Shown in pieces: positions 43,839 through 53,356 of a stretch of 64,000 bases of DNA (positions within the stretch are counted from its first letter, which is position 1; each line of letters opens with the position of its first letter). Both the position numbers and the translations under genes were made by a program. This DNA comes from Crocinitomicaceae bacterium (GTDB lineage: Bacteria > Bacteroidota > Bacteroidia > Flavobacteriales_D > Crocinitomicaceae): contig JAURMI010000015.1 in the NCBI GenBank assembly GCA_030830785.1, forward strand, positions 29,063 through 93,062, written 5' to 3'. The notes under the pieces are model-generated. The model made no database searches. It saw only the letters and a list, made by a program, of their open reading frames with translations, and had not been told where the DNA came from.

Positions 43839-46466
43839 TCAAACGAGACCCGATAATTTTTCTTCAAGAATTGCAATTTTTGCCAGTGCATCAGCCTCCT
43901 TTTTTCTTTCGTTGGCAATAACTGCATCAGGTGCACCCGCCATGAATTTTTCATTTTTTAGCTTGCCGTGAACGCTTTTTAAAAATCCTTTGGCGTATTC
44001 TAATTCTTGTTCAATTTTAAGCTTTTCAGCCCCAATATCGATTTGATCTCCAAAAGGTATAAAAAACTCAATTCCGTCAACTATAAAACTATTGGATTGA
44101 GGAATTTTTTCATCGACGTATTTCAAGAGAGATAAATTCCCCATTTTAACGAGAATACTATCTGCAGGGCTTGATTTTTCTTGACTTGTTTTAATGTATA
44201 ATTCCAATTTAACCTTAGAGGCAATATTATTTTGTTTTCTGATGTTGCGAATATTCGTAATCACTTTTTCATTATAATCAAACTGATCCAAGGGTGCACT
44301 AATTGGCGGCTTGGATTGTGGCCATTTTGCGATAACGATATCATCTCCATCTTTCCGTTCTTTAATTGCATGATATAGTTCTTCGGTTACAAAGGGTGTA
44401 AAAGGATGCATTATTTTAAGTAAACGCTCAAAGAAATCAATCGTTTGATCCAAAGTAACTCGATCTATTGGTTGTTGAAATCCAGGTTTTATCATTTCTA
44501 AGTACCAGGAGCAAAAATCATCCCAAACGAGCTTATAAGTTGCCATTAATGCATCTGAAATACGAAATTTTTCAAAGTTATCGTTGATTTCTACAAGCAC
44601 TTGCATAAAGCGATTTTCAAACCATTCAACTGCTACCTTGCTCGATAGGGGTTGCTCTGATTGATGCACTTCCCAAGAACAAACCAATCTGTAAGCATTC
44701 CATATTTTGTTGGTAAAATTTCTGCCTTGTTCGCACTGAGAACTATCAAAAGGCAAATCATTCCCAGCTGGAGAAGAGATGAGCACCCCTACCCTAACCC
44801 CATCGGCACCATACTGATCAATGAGATCAATAGGGTCTGGAGAATTACCTAAAGATTTGGACATTTTACGACCCAATTTATCTCGGACAATCCCGGTATA
44901 ATAAACATTTTTAAAGGGTTGTTGACCCAGATATTCATAACCCGCAATCGCCATCCGTGCAACCCAAAAAAACATGATTTCTGGGGCCGTCACTAAATCA
45001 TTTGTAGGGTAATAATAATTTATTTCAGGATTATTGGGTTGGGTTAGCCCATTAAACACAGAAATTGGCCATAACCAACTAGAGAACCAGGTATCTAATA
45101 CATCTTCATCCTGATGCAAATCATCCATTTGAATATCTCTCGCGGCCTTCTTTTTAGCCAATTCCAATGCTTCTTCTTTTGTTGCAGCCACAACATAATC
45201 AGAAGGCCTGTCACTATAATACCAAGCCGGAATGCGGTGCCCCCACCAAAGTTGACGTGAAATACACCAATCTTTGACGTTTTCCATCCAATGTCTATAC
45301 GTATTTTTGAATTTGTCTGGATGAAATTGAATATTTCCATTCATAACATTTTCAAGCGCTGGGGCTGCAAGTTCTTTCATTGAGACAAACCACTGCATTG
45401 ATAATTTAGGTTCAATGACCGCATTTGTTCTTTCGGAGAAACCTACTTTATTTATAATGTCGTCGGTTTTTACTAAGTAACCTTTATCATTTAGTTCGGT
45501 TTCAATTGCTTTTCTTACTTCAAAACGATCTTGACCACTATAATGCGCTCCATTCTCATTTAAGGTACCGTTGTCGTTGAACAAATCTATACTCGAAAGA
45601 TTGTGTTTTTGTCCAAGTGCATAATCATTTTGATCGTGAGCAGGTGTGACTTTTAAACAACCTGTACCAAACGCCGGATCAACATAGGTATCTGCGATGA
45701 TTGGAATTTGACGCTCAATTAATGGAACCCAAACCATCTTTCCAACCAAATGTTTATAGCGTTCATCATCGGGATGTACACATATGGCAGTGTCACCCAA
45801 AATGGTTTCAGGTCTGGTGGTGGCAATAGTTATCCATTGATCTGATTGATCTAAGATTTGATATCGAATATAAAATAGTTTGGAATTGACTTCCTTGTAG
45901 TTGACTTCTTCATCTGATAGGGCGGTCAAGGCCTCTGGGTCCCAATTGACCATACGAATGCCCCTATAAATTTTACCTTTGTTGTAAAGATCAATAAAAA
46001 CGGAAATAACTGATTGAGAATACTCCGCATCCATGGTAAAGTGCGTGCGTTCCCAATCACATGAAGCACCAAGTCGTTTGAGTTGCTCGAGAATGATTCC
46101 ACCATGTTTGTCTTTCCATTCAAAGGCATGCTTTAAAAATTCTTCACGGCTTAAATCTCCTTTGGAAATACCCTCCAATTTGAGTTTTTGAACCACCTTA
46201 GCCTCTGTTGCGATAGATGCATGGTCAGTTCCTGGAACCCAACAAGCATTCTTGCCGAGCATTCTAGCCCTGCGAACCAACACGTCTTGAATAGTATTGT
46301 TGAGCATATGCCCCATATGCAACACTCCGGTTACATTTGGGGGTGGAATTACCATTGTATATGGCTCACGATGATCAGGAACGGATCTGAAATATCCCTT
46401 CTCTAACCAATACTCATACCATTTTTCTTGTGCATTTTGAGGCTCGTAAGTCTTTGCAATCTCCAT
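43839..46466 (-). CDS. valS: valine--tRNA ligase
   Basis: [48 protein letters not shown]. Confidence 0.98.
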   Translation of the reverse strand: MEIAKTYEPQNAQEKWYEYWLEKGYFRSVPDHREPYTMVIPPPNVTGVLHMGHMLNNTIQDVLVRRARMLGKNACWVPGTDHASIATEAKVVQKLKLEGISKGDLSREEFLKHAFEWKDKHGGIILEQLKRLGASCDWERTHFTMDAEYSQSVISVFIDLYNKGKIYRGIRMVNWDPEALTALSDEEVNYKEVNSKLFYIRYQILDQSDQWITIATTRPETILGDTAICVHPDDERYKHLVGKMVWVPLIERQIPIIADTYVDPAFGTGCLKVTPAHDQNDYALGQKHNLSSIDLFNDNGTLNENGAHYSGQDRFEVRKAIETELNDKGYLVKTDDIINKVGFSERTNAVIEPKLSMQWFVSMKELAAPALENVMNGNIQFHPDKFKNTYRHWMENVKDWCISRQLWWGHRIPAWYYSDRPSDYVVAATKEEALELAKKKAARDIQMDDLHQDEDVLDTWFSSWLWPISVFNGLTQPNNPEINYYYPTNDLVTAPEIMFFWVARMAIAGYEYLGQQPFKNVYYTGIVRDKLGRKMSKSLGNSPDPIDLIDQYGADGVRVGVLISSPAGNDLPFDSSQCEQGRNFTNKIWNAYRLVCSWEVHQSEQPLSSKVAVEWFENRFMQVLVEINDNFEKFRISDALMATYKLVWDDFCSWYLEMIKPGFQQPIDRVTLDQTIDFFERLLKIMHPFTPFVTEELYHAIKERKDGDDIVIAKWPQSKPPISAPLDQFDYNEKVITNIRNIRKQNNIASKVKLELYIKTSQEKSSPADSILVKMGNLSLLKYVDEKIPQSNSFIVDGIEFFIPFGDQIDIGAEKLKIEQELEYAKGFLKSVHGKLKNEKFMAGAPDAVIANERKKEADALAKIAILEEKLSGLV

Positions 46467-46524
46467 TATTTGGGCTTAAAGTGGCAAAGATAGCAAATAT
46501 CTAAGCGCCCACCAACGCTAGTTC

Positions 46525-46938
46525 TTAGTTGATTGTCGGAGAATCTGAAGGGGTCAATACACTTCCCTTTATGGTCAAAACAATTGGATCGCCTACATTA
46601 GAAAAAACAGTAACTGTTTTGGTAAAGGATCCTACGCGCTTGGTATCGTAATGTACTTTAATTACTCCTTTTTTCCCTTTGCGAATTGGTGTTTCTGGTC
46701 TTTCTGCTGCAGTACAACCACAACTTGGCTGAACATTAGTAATCACTGCAGGTTTTTTTGAGGTATTTTTAAATTCAAAAACAAATAGATCCTCAGAACC
46801 ATAAGGGATATTTTGACGCTCTATTTCAAGCACTACAAAACGCAATGCTGGCTGTGTTGCTTTCTTAGAATTTTCTGATGATTGTGCAAAGAGAACTTGG
46901 CCAACTAAAATGAAAAAGGATAGATAGATACTTCTCAT
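46525..46938 (-). CDS. DUF1573 domain-containing protein
   Basis: FEFKNTSKKPAVITNVQPSCGCTAAERPETPIRKGKKGVIKVHYDTKRVGSFTKTVTVFSN. Confidence 0.9.
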   Translation of the reverse strand: MRSIYLSFFILVGQVLFAQSSENSKKATQPALRFVVLEIERQNIPYGSEDLFVFEFKNTSKKPAVITNVQPSCGCTAAERPETPIRKGKKGVIKVHYDTKRVGSFTKTVTVFSNVGDPIVLTIKGSVLTPSDSPTIN

Positions 46939-47061
46939 ATCGATGATATATGTTTAAAGAATTCAATTAACTTGTACAATAATAAAAATATTGAATCAGC
47001 TGTGAGTAAAATTAACACAATTTTAGCAAGTTATCCTTCAATAGTAGAATCATTCTCCTAT

Positions 47062-47069
47062 TACCTTTG
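47062..47069 (+). promoter_or_regulatory. possible distal -7 box TACCTTTG upstream of pyrE
   Basis: Exact TAnnTTTG in the longest intergenic gap; no clear -33 element. Confidence 0.35.
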
Positions 47070-47276
47070 ACAATACTGACCAAGTCTATTTTGCCAGTTG
47101 GTCTTTGTTAACCAATAGACAGCCTCAATTCCTTCTTTCAATGGCCGATGAATAGATGAGGATTCTCATGAATTAATATCAAATCAAATTATTTTCTTGC
47201 CTTAGCAGTGCTCCGCGATGCTAAAGAAATAGAATGTTTGGAAAAAATGATATCATTCGATTCGAGGAAAACTTTG

Positions 47277-47284
47277 TAATTTTG
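47277..47284 (+). promoter_or_regulatory. putative -7 box TAATTTTG, 4 nt from pyrE ATG
   Basis: Exact TAnnTTTG. Confidence 0.6.
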
Positions 47285-47288
47285 CGCC

Positions 47289-47930
47289 ATGAAAGTTAAC
47301 AAAGACTTAAGTTATAAGGTGGCAGAATTACTTCTCAAAACTAAAGCAGTGCGTTTACAACCAGACAAACCATTCACTTGGGCGTCTGGATGGAAATCAC
47401 CTATTTATTGTGACAACCGCATCACTTTAAGCTTTCCTGAAGTCAGAACACACATTCGTCAGGGTTATGCACAGACAATTTTAGAAAATTTCGGAAAGCC
47501 AGATGTAATTGCAGGCGTTGCTACCGGAGGAATTGCTCAAGGTGCTTTGGTCGCTCAAGAATTAGGATTACCCTTTATCTATGTGAGAAGCGCACCTAAA
47601 GGTCACGGAATGGAAAATTTAATCGAAGGTGCCTATCAAGAAGGGCAACGTGTTGTCGTTATAGAAGACCTAATTTCTACTGGTGGAAGCAGCTTAAAAG
47701 CAATTACCGCCCTTCGGTCTGGAGGTCTAGATGTAAAAGGATTGGTCGCAACTTTTACTTATGGTTTCTCTCAGGCTGAACAACAATTTGCTGAATCAAA
47801 ATGTCCATATATTTGTCTGACAGACTATAGCTTGTTAATTGATGTAGCTATCAAAACACAGTATGTCAATGAGTCAGATCAAGCCACGTTGGCTGAATGG
47901 CGAAATAATCCAAATACTTGGATGCAATAA
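47289..47930 (+). CDS. pyrE: orotate phosphoribosyltransferase
   Basis: FTWASGWKSPIYCDNRITLSFPEVR, VVVIEDLISTGGSSLKAITALR. Confidence 0.96.
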   Translation: MKVNKDLSYKVAELLLKTKAVRLQPDKPFTWASGWKSPIYCDNRITLSFPEVRTHIRQGYAQTILENFGKPDVIAGVATGGIAQGALVAQELGLPFIYVRSAPKGHGMENLIEGAYQEGQRVVVIEDLISTGGSSLKAITALRSGGLDVKGLVATFTYGFSQAEQQFAESKCPYICLTDYSLLIDVAIKTQYVNESDQATLAEWRNNPNTWMQ

Positions 47931-48343
47931 TTGAACTGCCGAAATTGACAACACTCAAAAGCCAAGTTTTTCAATCCGATGTGCCCATGGAACGCATCGT
48001 TGGATTCTTGTCTGAAAACGAAAATTTCCGCGTTCTTCTTCCAAGTAATCAAATTTCAGATTTTAAATGTTCAAAGGATCAATTTTCATTCAAATTTGCT
48101 GGTCAAATTGAATTGGCCCTGGAAAAGATAGAAGTTACAACTGAGTCTTTACACTTCAAAGGCTTACCGAGCAACCCCATAGACTTTGAATTGTTTGTCT
48201 ATTTACAACAAAAGAAAAATCACACCACAGGGTTTATTCTAGTGAATGCTCAATTAAACCCCATGATGAAAATGTTGATACAAAATCCTCTCCAAAAATT
48301 ATTATCTCAAATCGCGGAGAATTTAGCCTTACAATTAAATTAA
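47918..48343 (+). CDS. conserved hypothetical protein, SRPBCC/polyketide-cyclase-like
   Basis: Overlaps the pyrE 3' end; true start uncertain (TTG 47918 or TTG 47945). Confidence 0.65.
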   Translation: MDAIIELPKLTTLKSQVFQSDVPMERIVGFLSENENFRVLLPSNQISDFKCSKDQFSFKFAGQIELALEKIEVTTESLHFKGLPSNPIDFELFVYLQQKKNHTTGFILVNAQLNPMMKMLIQNPLQKLLSQIAENLALQLN

Positions 48344-49071
48344 GGCAAACAGAATTTTATTTGCTGATTGTCAAATTCACTAATTTGACCCTTGTGTTCA
48401 ATACGTAGTTTACCAAAGTCAGAAATGCCAACAATAAGGCCATTAAATTCAGTTCCATTTGGCAACTGAAAGAGATGATATTCACCGCGCAGCCATAACT
48501 CAGATTCAAATAAATTTTTAAGTTTATCGAATTGACCATTCAAGAGCGCTTGTTGCCCATTTAGTAAATCGAGGTATTCACCAAGTATAGATAAGGGTAA
48601 GAATTTTTTATTGGTTTGTTCAAAAATAGAAGTTGTATTTGGGAGTTTTGGTGCAGCGTTTACATTTATTCCACAACCCAATATCGACCATTCAATATGC
48701 TGCTCTCTTAGTTGTTGTTCTATGAGTAGCCCTCCAATTTTTTTTCCATTTATATAAAGATCATTAGGCCATTTGATTTGAATTTCTATGCCAAATCGAC
48801 GTAAGCATTGCTGCCACATTAATGCACTAAACCATGCCAATCGTATTTGCTCATCTATGCTATATTGTGGTTTAAAAGCAAGACTAAATAAAAGATTTGA
48901 TTTACTGACAGACTGCCATAAATTGCCTCGCTGTCCCTTGCCTTTGCTTTGATAATCTGCCATAATTACCGAACCATCTTTGCATCTGCCTTGTTCTATA
49001 AGATTGGCAACATAATTGTTGGTAGAGTCAGTAGACACTAAATGTATAAGTTCAGATCCGAATTTGGTCAT
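48340..49071 (-). CDS. birA: biotin--[acetyl-CoA-carboxylase] ligase
   Basis: VSTDSTNNYVANLI, DYQSKGKGQRGNLWQS, IKWPNDLYINGKKIGGLLIEQQ, GCGINVN. Confidence 0.94.
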   Translation of the reverse strand: MTKFGSELIHLVSTDSTNNYVANLIEQGRCKDGSVIMADYQSKGKGQRGNLWQSVSKSNLLFSLAFKPQYSIDEQIRLAWFSALMWQQCLRRFGIEIQIKWPNDLYINGKKIGGLLIEQQLREQHIEWSILGCGINVNAAPKLPNTTSIFEQTNKKFLPLSILGEYLDLLNGQQALLNGQFDKLKNLFESELWLRGEYHLFQLPNGTEFNGLIVGISDFGKLRIEHKGQISEFDNQQIKFCLP

Positions 49072-49090
49072 CTAGAAATTCAAGAGGATT

Positions 49091-49098
49091 CAAATTTA
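49091..49098 (-). promoter_or_regulatory. putative -7 box TAAATTTG for birA
   Basis: CAAATTTA on +; 5 bp from the opposing rsfS box. Confidence 0.5.
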
Positions 49099-49103
49099 TC
49101 AGT

Positions 49104-49111
49104 TAGTTTTG
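49104..49111 (+). promoter_or_regulatory. putative -7 box TAGTTTTG for rsfS
   Basis: Exact TAnnTTTG. Confidence 0.5.
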
Positions 49112-49127
49112 TAATTGAAACAACTAA

Positions 49128-49502
49128 ATGGCAAAAAAGAAAAATTTAGACGCTACACAAATACTTGTTGAAGCAATAGTTGAGGGGATGCAAAATAATA
49201 AAGCATTGGATGTATCAATATTAGATTTACGGCAATTAGATAGTGCGGTATGTGATTTTTTTGTTATTTGTAGCGGTGAATCTAGTACGCAGGTAGACGG
49301 AATTGCAAATGCGATTCAAAGAAATACACGCAAGGTGCTTAAAGAAAAACCGTGGCATATTGAAGGCAAATCAAATTCTGAATGGGTTTTGCTAGATTAC
49401 ATCGATGTTGTTTGCCATATTTTTTACAAGGATGCACGCTCCTTTTACGACATCGAAGACCTTTGGGCCGATGCCATTAGAACAGATCTACCGAACCATT
49501 AA
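49128..49502 (+). CDS. rsfS: ribosome silencing factor RsfS
   Basis: VCDFFVICSGESSTQVDGIANAI, WVLLDYIDVVCHIFYKDARSFYDIEDLWADA. Confidence 0.95.
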   Translation: MAKKKNLDATQILVEAIVEGMQNNKALDVSILDLRQLDSAVCDFFVICSGESSTQVDGIANAIQRNTRKVLKEKPWHIEGKSNSEWVLLDYIDVVCHIFYKDARSFYDIEDLWADAIRTDLPNH

Positions 49503-49514
49503 TCTCCACCCAAA

Positions 49515-51539
49515 ATGTCAAACGAAAAAAGAAAAAACCCCCTTTCAGTATATTGGATCTATGTAGCTTTCGTGGTTATTTTAGTCAGTACTCACCTCTA
49601 TGTAAATGGTGAGGCAACTTCAGTAATTAAATACAAAGAAACCCTGCTCGAATTAGTAGATGCAAAAGGTGTCAAGAATGTTAAAATTATTAATCAAACA
49701 ACTGCCCGTTTTCAATTAAAGGATAATGCTAAACCTCTTATTGATAGCCTAAATAATCTTGACTTTCCAAAGATTCGCAAACTAATTAAAAATGAGAAAT
49801 CCCAATTTAGTAAAATAGTTTTTGAACTTGAAAATATTGGAAATCACGCCAATTTTGAGAAAGACTTAGATGAACACGGTTATCACGACTACGAAAATAT
49901 CATTGAGACCAATTGGATTGCACAAATTTTAGGTTATTTGTTGCCTTTTGGTATTATCGTACTCATTTGGATGTTTGTTATGCGTCGGATGTCAGGTGGA
50001 AGCGGTTCTGGCGGCGGCGGCGGTCAAATTTTCAATATAGGTAAATCTAGAGCCCAGGTCTATGATAAGGGAAAAAGCACCAATGTTACATTCAAAGATG
50101 TAGCAGGACTTGAAGGTGCAAAAGAAGAGATTGTTGAAATTGTGGAATTTTTAAAAAACCCAAAAAAATATACAGAATTGGGTGCTAAAATTCCAAAAGG
50201 TGCTCTTTTAGTTGGCCCTCCTGGAACAGGAAAAACTTTATTGGCAAAAGCGGTTGCTGGAGAAGCTAAAGTGCCATTTTTCTCTTTGTCTGGCTCTGAT
50301 TTTGTAGAAATGTTTGTGGGTGTGGGTGCATCAAGAGTTCGAGATCTATTCCGACAAGCCAAAGAAAAGGCTCCCGCAATTATTTTTATCGATGAAATTG
50401 ATGCTATTGGTCGTGCTAGAGGTAGAAACAATGGATTTAATACTAACGATGAGCGCGAGAACACACTCAATCAATTACTTACCGAAATGGACGGATTTGG
50501 CACTAATTCAGGAGTAATTATATTGGCGGCAACCAACCGCTCCGATGTTTTGGACAACGCACTAATGAGAGCAGGACGTTTTGACCGTCAGATTTATGTA
50601 GATATGCCTGACCTCAATGAACGAACTGAAATTTTTGGAGTACACTTAAAGCCTCTAAAGCTATCTAGTGAAATAGACGTTTCATTTCTAGCCAAGCAAA
50701 CACCAGGTTTTTCTGGTGCTGATATTGCTAATTTATGCAATGAAGCTGCTCTTATTGCCGCAAGGCACAATAAAACCCATGTAGAAAAACAAGATTTTCT
50801 AGATGCAGTAGATCGAATTGTAGGAGGTTTAGAAAAGAAGAATAAAATAATTACACCAGAAGAAAAGAAAACCATTGCTTTTCATGAAGCTGGCCATGCT
50901 GCTGTTTCGTGGCTATTACAATATGCAAATCCTTTGGTAAAAGTAACTATAGTACCAAGAGGACAGTCTTTAGGGGCTGCTTGGTATTTGCCGGAAGAAC
51001 GCAGTATTACAACAACAGAGCAACTGCTCGATGACATGTGCTCTGCCTTGGGTGGGCGCGCTGCAGAACAACTCACCTTTAATAAAATTTCAACTGGGGC
51101 TCTTTCAGATCTTGAGCGCGTTACTAAGCAAGCTTATGCCATGACCTCCATATACGGTCTCAATGAACGCGTCGGTAACATCTCTTATTTTGATTCTCAA
51201 GGACGAGATGTATTTACCAAACCCTACTCTGAAGATACAGCCAAAGTAATTGACCAAGAGGTAAGTAAACTAATTGAAACACAGTATCAACGAGCCTTAA
51301 AGCTCCTCAGCGAAAATCGAGATAAACTCGATCAACTCGCCGAAAGATTACTGAGCTCTGAAGTAATTTTCAAGGAGGATCTCGAATCTATTTTTGGAAA
51401 ACGACCCTGGGATCCTGTAGAAGTTTTACTCGAACAACCCACAGAGGTGTCGGATTCAAATAATGAAGAGAAGCAAGAATCATCTTCAGAGAATGACACA
51501 ACTTTGAGTGAAGAATCGCAATCCACACCTAGCGAATGA
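49515..51539 (+). CDS. ftsH: ATP-dependent zinc metalloprotease FtsH
   Basis: Walker [33 protein letters not shown], zinc site [10 protein letters not shown]. Confidence 0.98.
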   Translation: MSNEKRKNPLSVYWIYVAFVVILVSTHLYVNGEATSVIKYKETLLELVDAKGVKNVKIINQTTARFQLKDNAKPLIDSLNNLDFPKIRKLIKNEKSQFSKIVFELENIGNHANFEKDLDEHGYHDYENIIETNWIAQILGYLLPFGIIVLIWMFVMRRMSGGSGSGGGGGQIFNIGKSRAQVYDKGKSTNVTFKDVAGLEGAKEEIVEIVEFLKNPKKYTELGAKIPKGALLVGPPGTGKTLLAKAVAGEAKVPFFSLSGSDFVEMFVGVGASRVRDLFRQAKEKAPAIIFIDEIDAIGRARGRNNGFNTNDERENTLNQLLTEMDGFGTNSGVIILAATNRSDVLDNALMRAGRFDRQIYVDMPDLNERTEIFGVHLKPLKLSSEIDVSFLAKQTPGFSGADIANLCNEAALIAARHNKTHVEKQDFLDAVDRIVGGLEKKNKIITPEEKKTIAFHEAGHAAVSWLLQYANPLVKVTIVPRGQSLGAAWYLPEERSITTTEQLLDDMCSALGGRAAEQLTFNKISTGALSDLERVTKQAYAMTSIYGLNERVGNISYFDSQGRDVFTKPYSEDTAKVIDQEVSKLIETQYQRALKLLSENRDKLDQLAERLLSSEVIFKEDLESIFGKRPWDPVEVLLEQPTEVSDSNNEEKQESSSENDTTLSEESQSTPSE

Positions 51540-52378
51540 TAGGTAATCTAGGGCAACGCATGATAACGGGTACTGTTTTTGGTGCCTTAGTAATTTCTAC
51601 TGTATTATGGAATCCTTACGCTTTTGCCATACTTTTCTCTTTCTTTATGATTGTTGGTCTATGGGAATTTTATAATTTTTTTAAAAATCACCCAATAGTT
51701 AAAGTATCACATGAAATTGGCATCTTCATTGGAATTTTCATTTACGTTTTGTTGGTGGGCATCAGCTTCAATTGGTTTCCAGTAATTTCAATTGCCTTGA
51801 TTTTTCCTCTTTTTTTTACCCTAATTCTAAATGAACTTTGGGCAAAACATGAACATCCTTTGCTCAATATTGCTGTATTAGTTTTTGGTATAATCTACGT
51901 TGTTGGGCCTTTTTATTTGAGTATTGATCTTCATCTGCGCGATATGGTTTGGCAATCCATGAACGAAACCAAACTCCCAAAGGTACTTGGTATGTTTTTG
52001 CTAATTTGGACCAATGACATTTTCGCTTATTTTACTGGAAGGATGTTTGGAAAAAGAAAATTATTTGAACGTATTTCTCCGAAAAAAACTTGGGAAGGAA
52101 CCATTGGAGGAATTTTCTTCACCTTAATTTTAGGGTTTATTTTTGGGGCTTTTATTAACAGGGGTGAGGAATTATTTTGGATAGTCTCTGCCATCATTGT
52201 AGCTCCTGGCGCTATACTCGGAGACTTATTGGAATCCTTATTCAAACGAAGTTTACAAATAAAGGATAGTGGTAAGATCCTTCCGGGACACGGTGGTGTG
52301 CTGGATCGCTTTGACGCGGCGCTTTTTTCTATCCCATTTTTTTATTGTTGGTCTATTTTTTATCTTCTTTGGAAATGA
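51536..52378 (+). CDS. cdsA: phosphatidate cytidylyltransferase
   Basis: FAYFTGRMFGKRKLFERISPKKTWEGTIGG, GDLLESLFKRSLQIKDSGKILPGHGGVLDRFDA. Confidence 0.95.
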   Translation: MIGNLGQRMITGTVFGALVISTVLWNPYAFAILFSFFMIVGLWEFYNFFKNHPIVKVSHEIGIFIGIFIYVLLVGISFNWFPVISIALIFPLFFTLILNELWAKHEHPLLNIAVLVFGIIYVVGPFYLSIDLHLRDMVWQSMNETKLPKVLGMFLLIWTNDIFAYFTGRMFGKRKLFERISPKKTWEGTIGGIFFTLILGFIFGAFINRGEELFWIVSAIIVAPGAILGDLLESLFKRSLQIKDSGKILPGHGGVLDRFDAALFSIPFFYCWSIFYLLWK

Positions 52379-53040
52379 TGACTTTTCACCGTGAAGGACG
52401 CTCAATAATGTTGTTAAGCACTTTGATATTCTTAGTGTTAAGCTATTTAAATTACACGTTACTGTCACCTGCATATTGGGCATTCTTTTTGATTTTAGAA
52501 TTTGGATTTATTGTATTGCTTTACCTCATCTTTCAATTTTTTAGAATTCCTAAACGCAAATGCCTTGGCTCAGCCTTTGATGTAATGTGCCCTGCAGATG
52601 GTAAAGTTGTTGTCATTGAAGAGGTGGAGGAAACAGAATATTTTAAAGATAAACGCATTCAACTTTCAATTTTTATGTCGCCTTTGAATGTTCATGCAAA
52701 TTACTTTCCTATTAGCGGACGAGTCTGTTACAGCAAATACCACCCAGGATTATTTTTGGTAGCATGGCATCCCAAAAGCAGTACTGACAATGAACGAAGT
52801 ACCTTTGTGGTTGAAGATGATCATGGAACAAAAATTTTATTTAGACAAATTGCCGGTGCTTTAGCAAGACGTATTTGTTATTATGCACAAACAGGTGATA
52901 AGGTAACCCAAGGGGAAGAATTTGGTTTTATAAAATTTGGGTCTCGGGTCGATATATTCTTGCCATTAGGCACGAAAATTGATGTAAAACTAGAAGATAA
53001 AGTCAAAGCAAAGCTCACCAAACTTGCTACTTTAAATTAA
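52375..53040 (+). CDS. phosphatidylserine decarboxylase family protein
   Basis: HREGRSIMLLS, FRIPKR, CPADGKVVVIEE, IFMSPLNVHANYFPISGRV; processing-site region IKFGSRVDIFLPLG; start ATG 52375 (or 52378). Confidence 0.92.
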   Translation: MMTFHREGRSIMLLSTLIFLVLSYLNYTLLSPAYWAFFLILEFGFIVLLYLIFQFFRIPKRKCLGSAFDVMCPADGKVVVIEEVEETEYFKDKRIQLSIFMSPLNVHANYFPISGRVCYSKYHPGLFLVAWHPKSSTDNERSTFVVEDDHGTKILFRQIAGALARRICYYAQTGDKVTQGEEFGFIKFGSRVDIFLPLGTKIDVKLEDKVKAKLTKLATLN

Positions 53041-53066
53041 TTTGTATCTTTATAAAAAAAATCAAA

Positions 53067-53288
53067 ATGAAAAAAGTATTTGTAGCTATTGCCCTAACCA
53101 CATTTGTAGGCTCAATGGCAAGTACTGCAATTGCAGCAGTAAACGGCACACACATCGTTATAAAAGATAACGACAAAGGCAAAAAGAAAAAGAAAAAGAA
53201 AAGCTGTTGCTCAGCAAATGGCGAACAAAAATCTTGTTCTTCTTCTTCAAATAGCACTCAAAAATCTTGTTCTGGTGGTCATCACTAA
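53067..53288 (+). CDS. small exported Lys/Cys/Ser-rich protein
   Basis: Signal peptide MKKVFVAIALTTFVGSMASTAIAA, then KGKKKKKKKSCCSANGEQKSCSSSSNSTQKSCSGGHH. Confidence 0.7.
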   Translation: MKKVFVAIALTTFVGSMASTAIAAVNGTHIVIKDNDKGKKKKKKKSCCSANGEQKSCSSSSNSTQKSCSGGHH

Positions 53289-53307
53289 AATGATTTTTGA
53301 ACAAATT

Positions 53308-53338
53308 AAAAAAGCCGGTTTAAACCGGCTTTTTTTTT
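53308..53338. terminator. bidirectional rho-independent terminator between convergent genes
   Basis: AAAGCCGGTTTAAACCGGCTTT perfect palindrome with flanking A and T tracts. Confidence 0.88.
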
Positions 53339-53356
53339 GACTGTGAATATTTAAAA

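Noticed and set aside
46939-47288. tRNA or known ncRNA in the pyrE upstream gap
   Set aside because: No cloverleaf, T-loop (GTTCRA) or recognisable SRP/tmRNA/RNase P motifs found by eye.
50060-50470. 136-aa minus-strand ORF antisense to ftsH
   Set aside because: Lies over the conserved FtsH AAA core; mirror of the sense codons with no independent support.
53027-53257. 76-aa minus-strand ORF opposite the small Lys/Cys-rich gene
   Set aside because: Its poly-Phe run is the antisense of the poly-Lys codons; the sense ORF has a signal peptide and a terminator.
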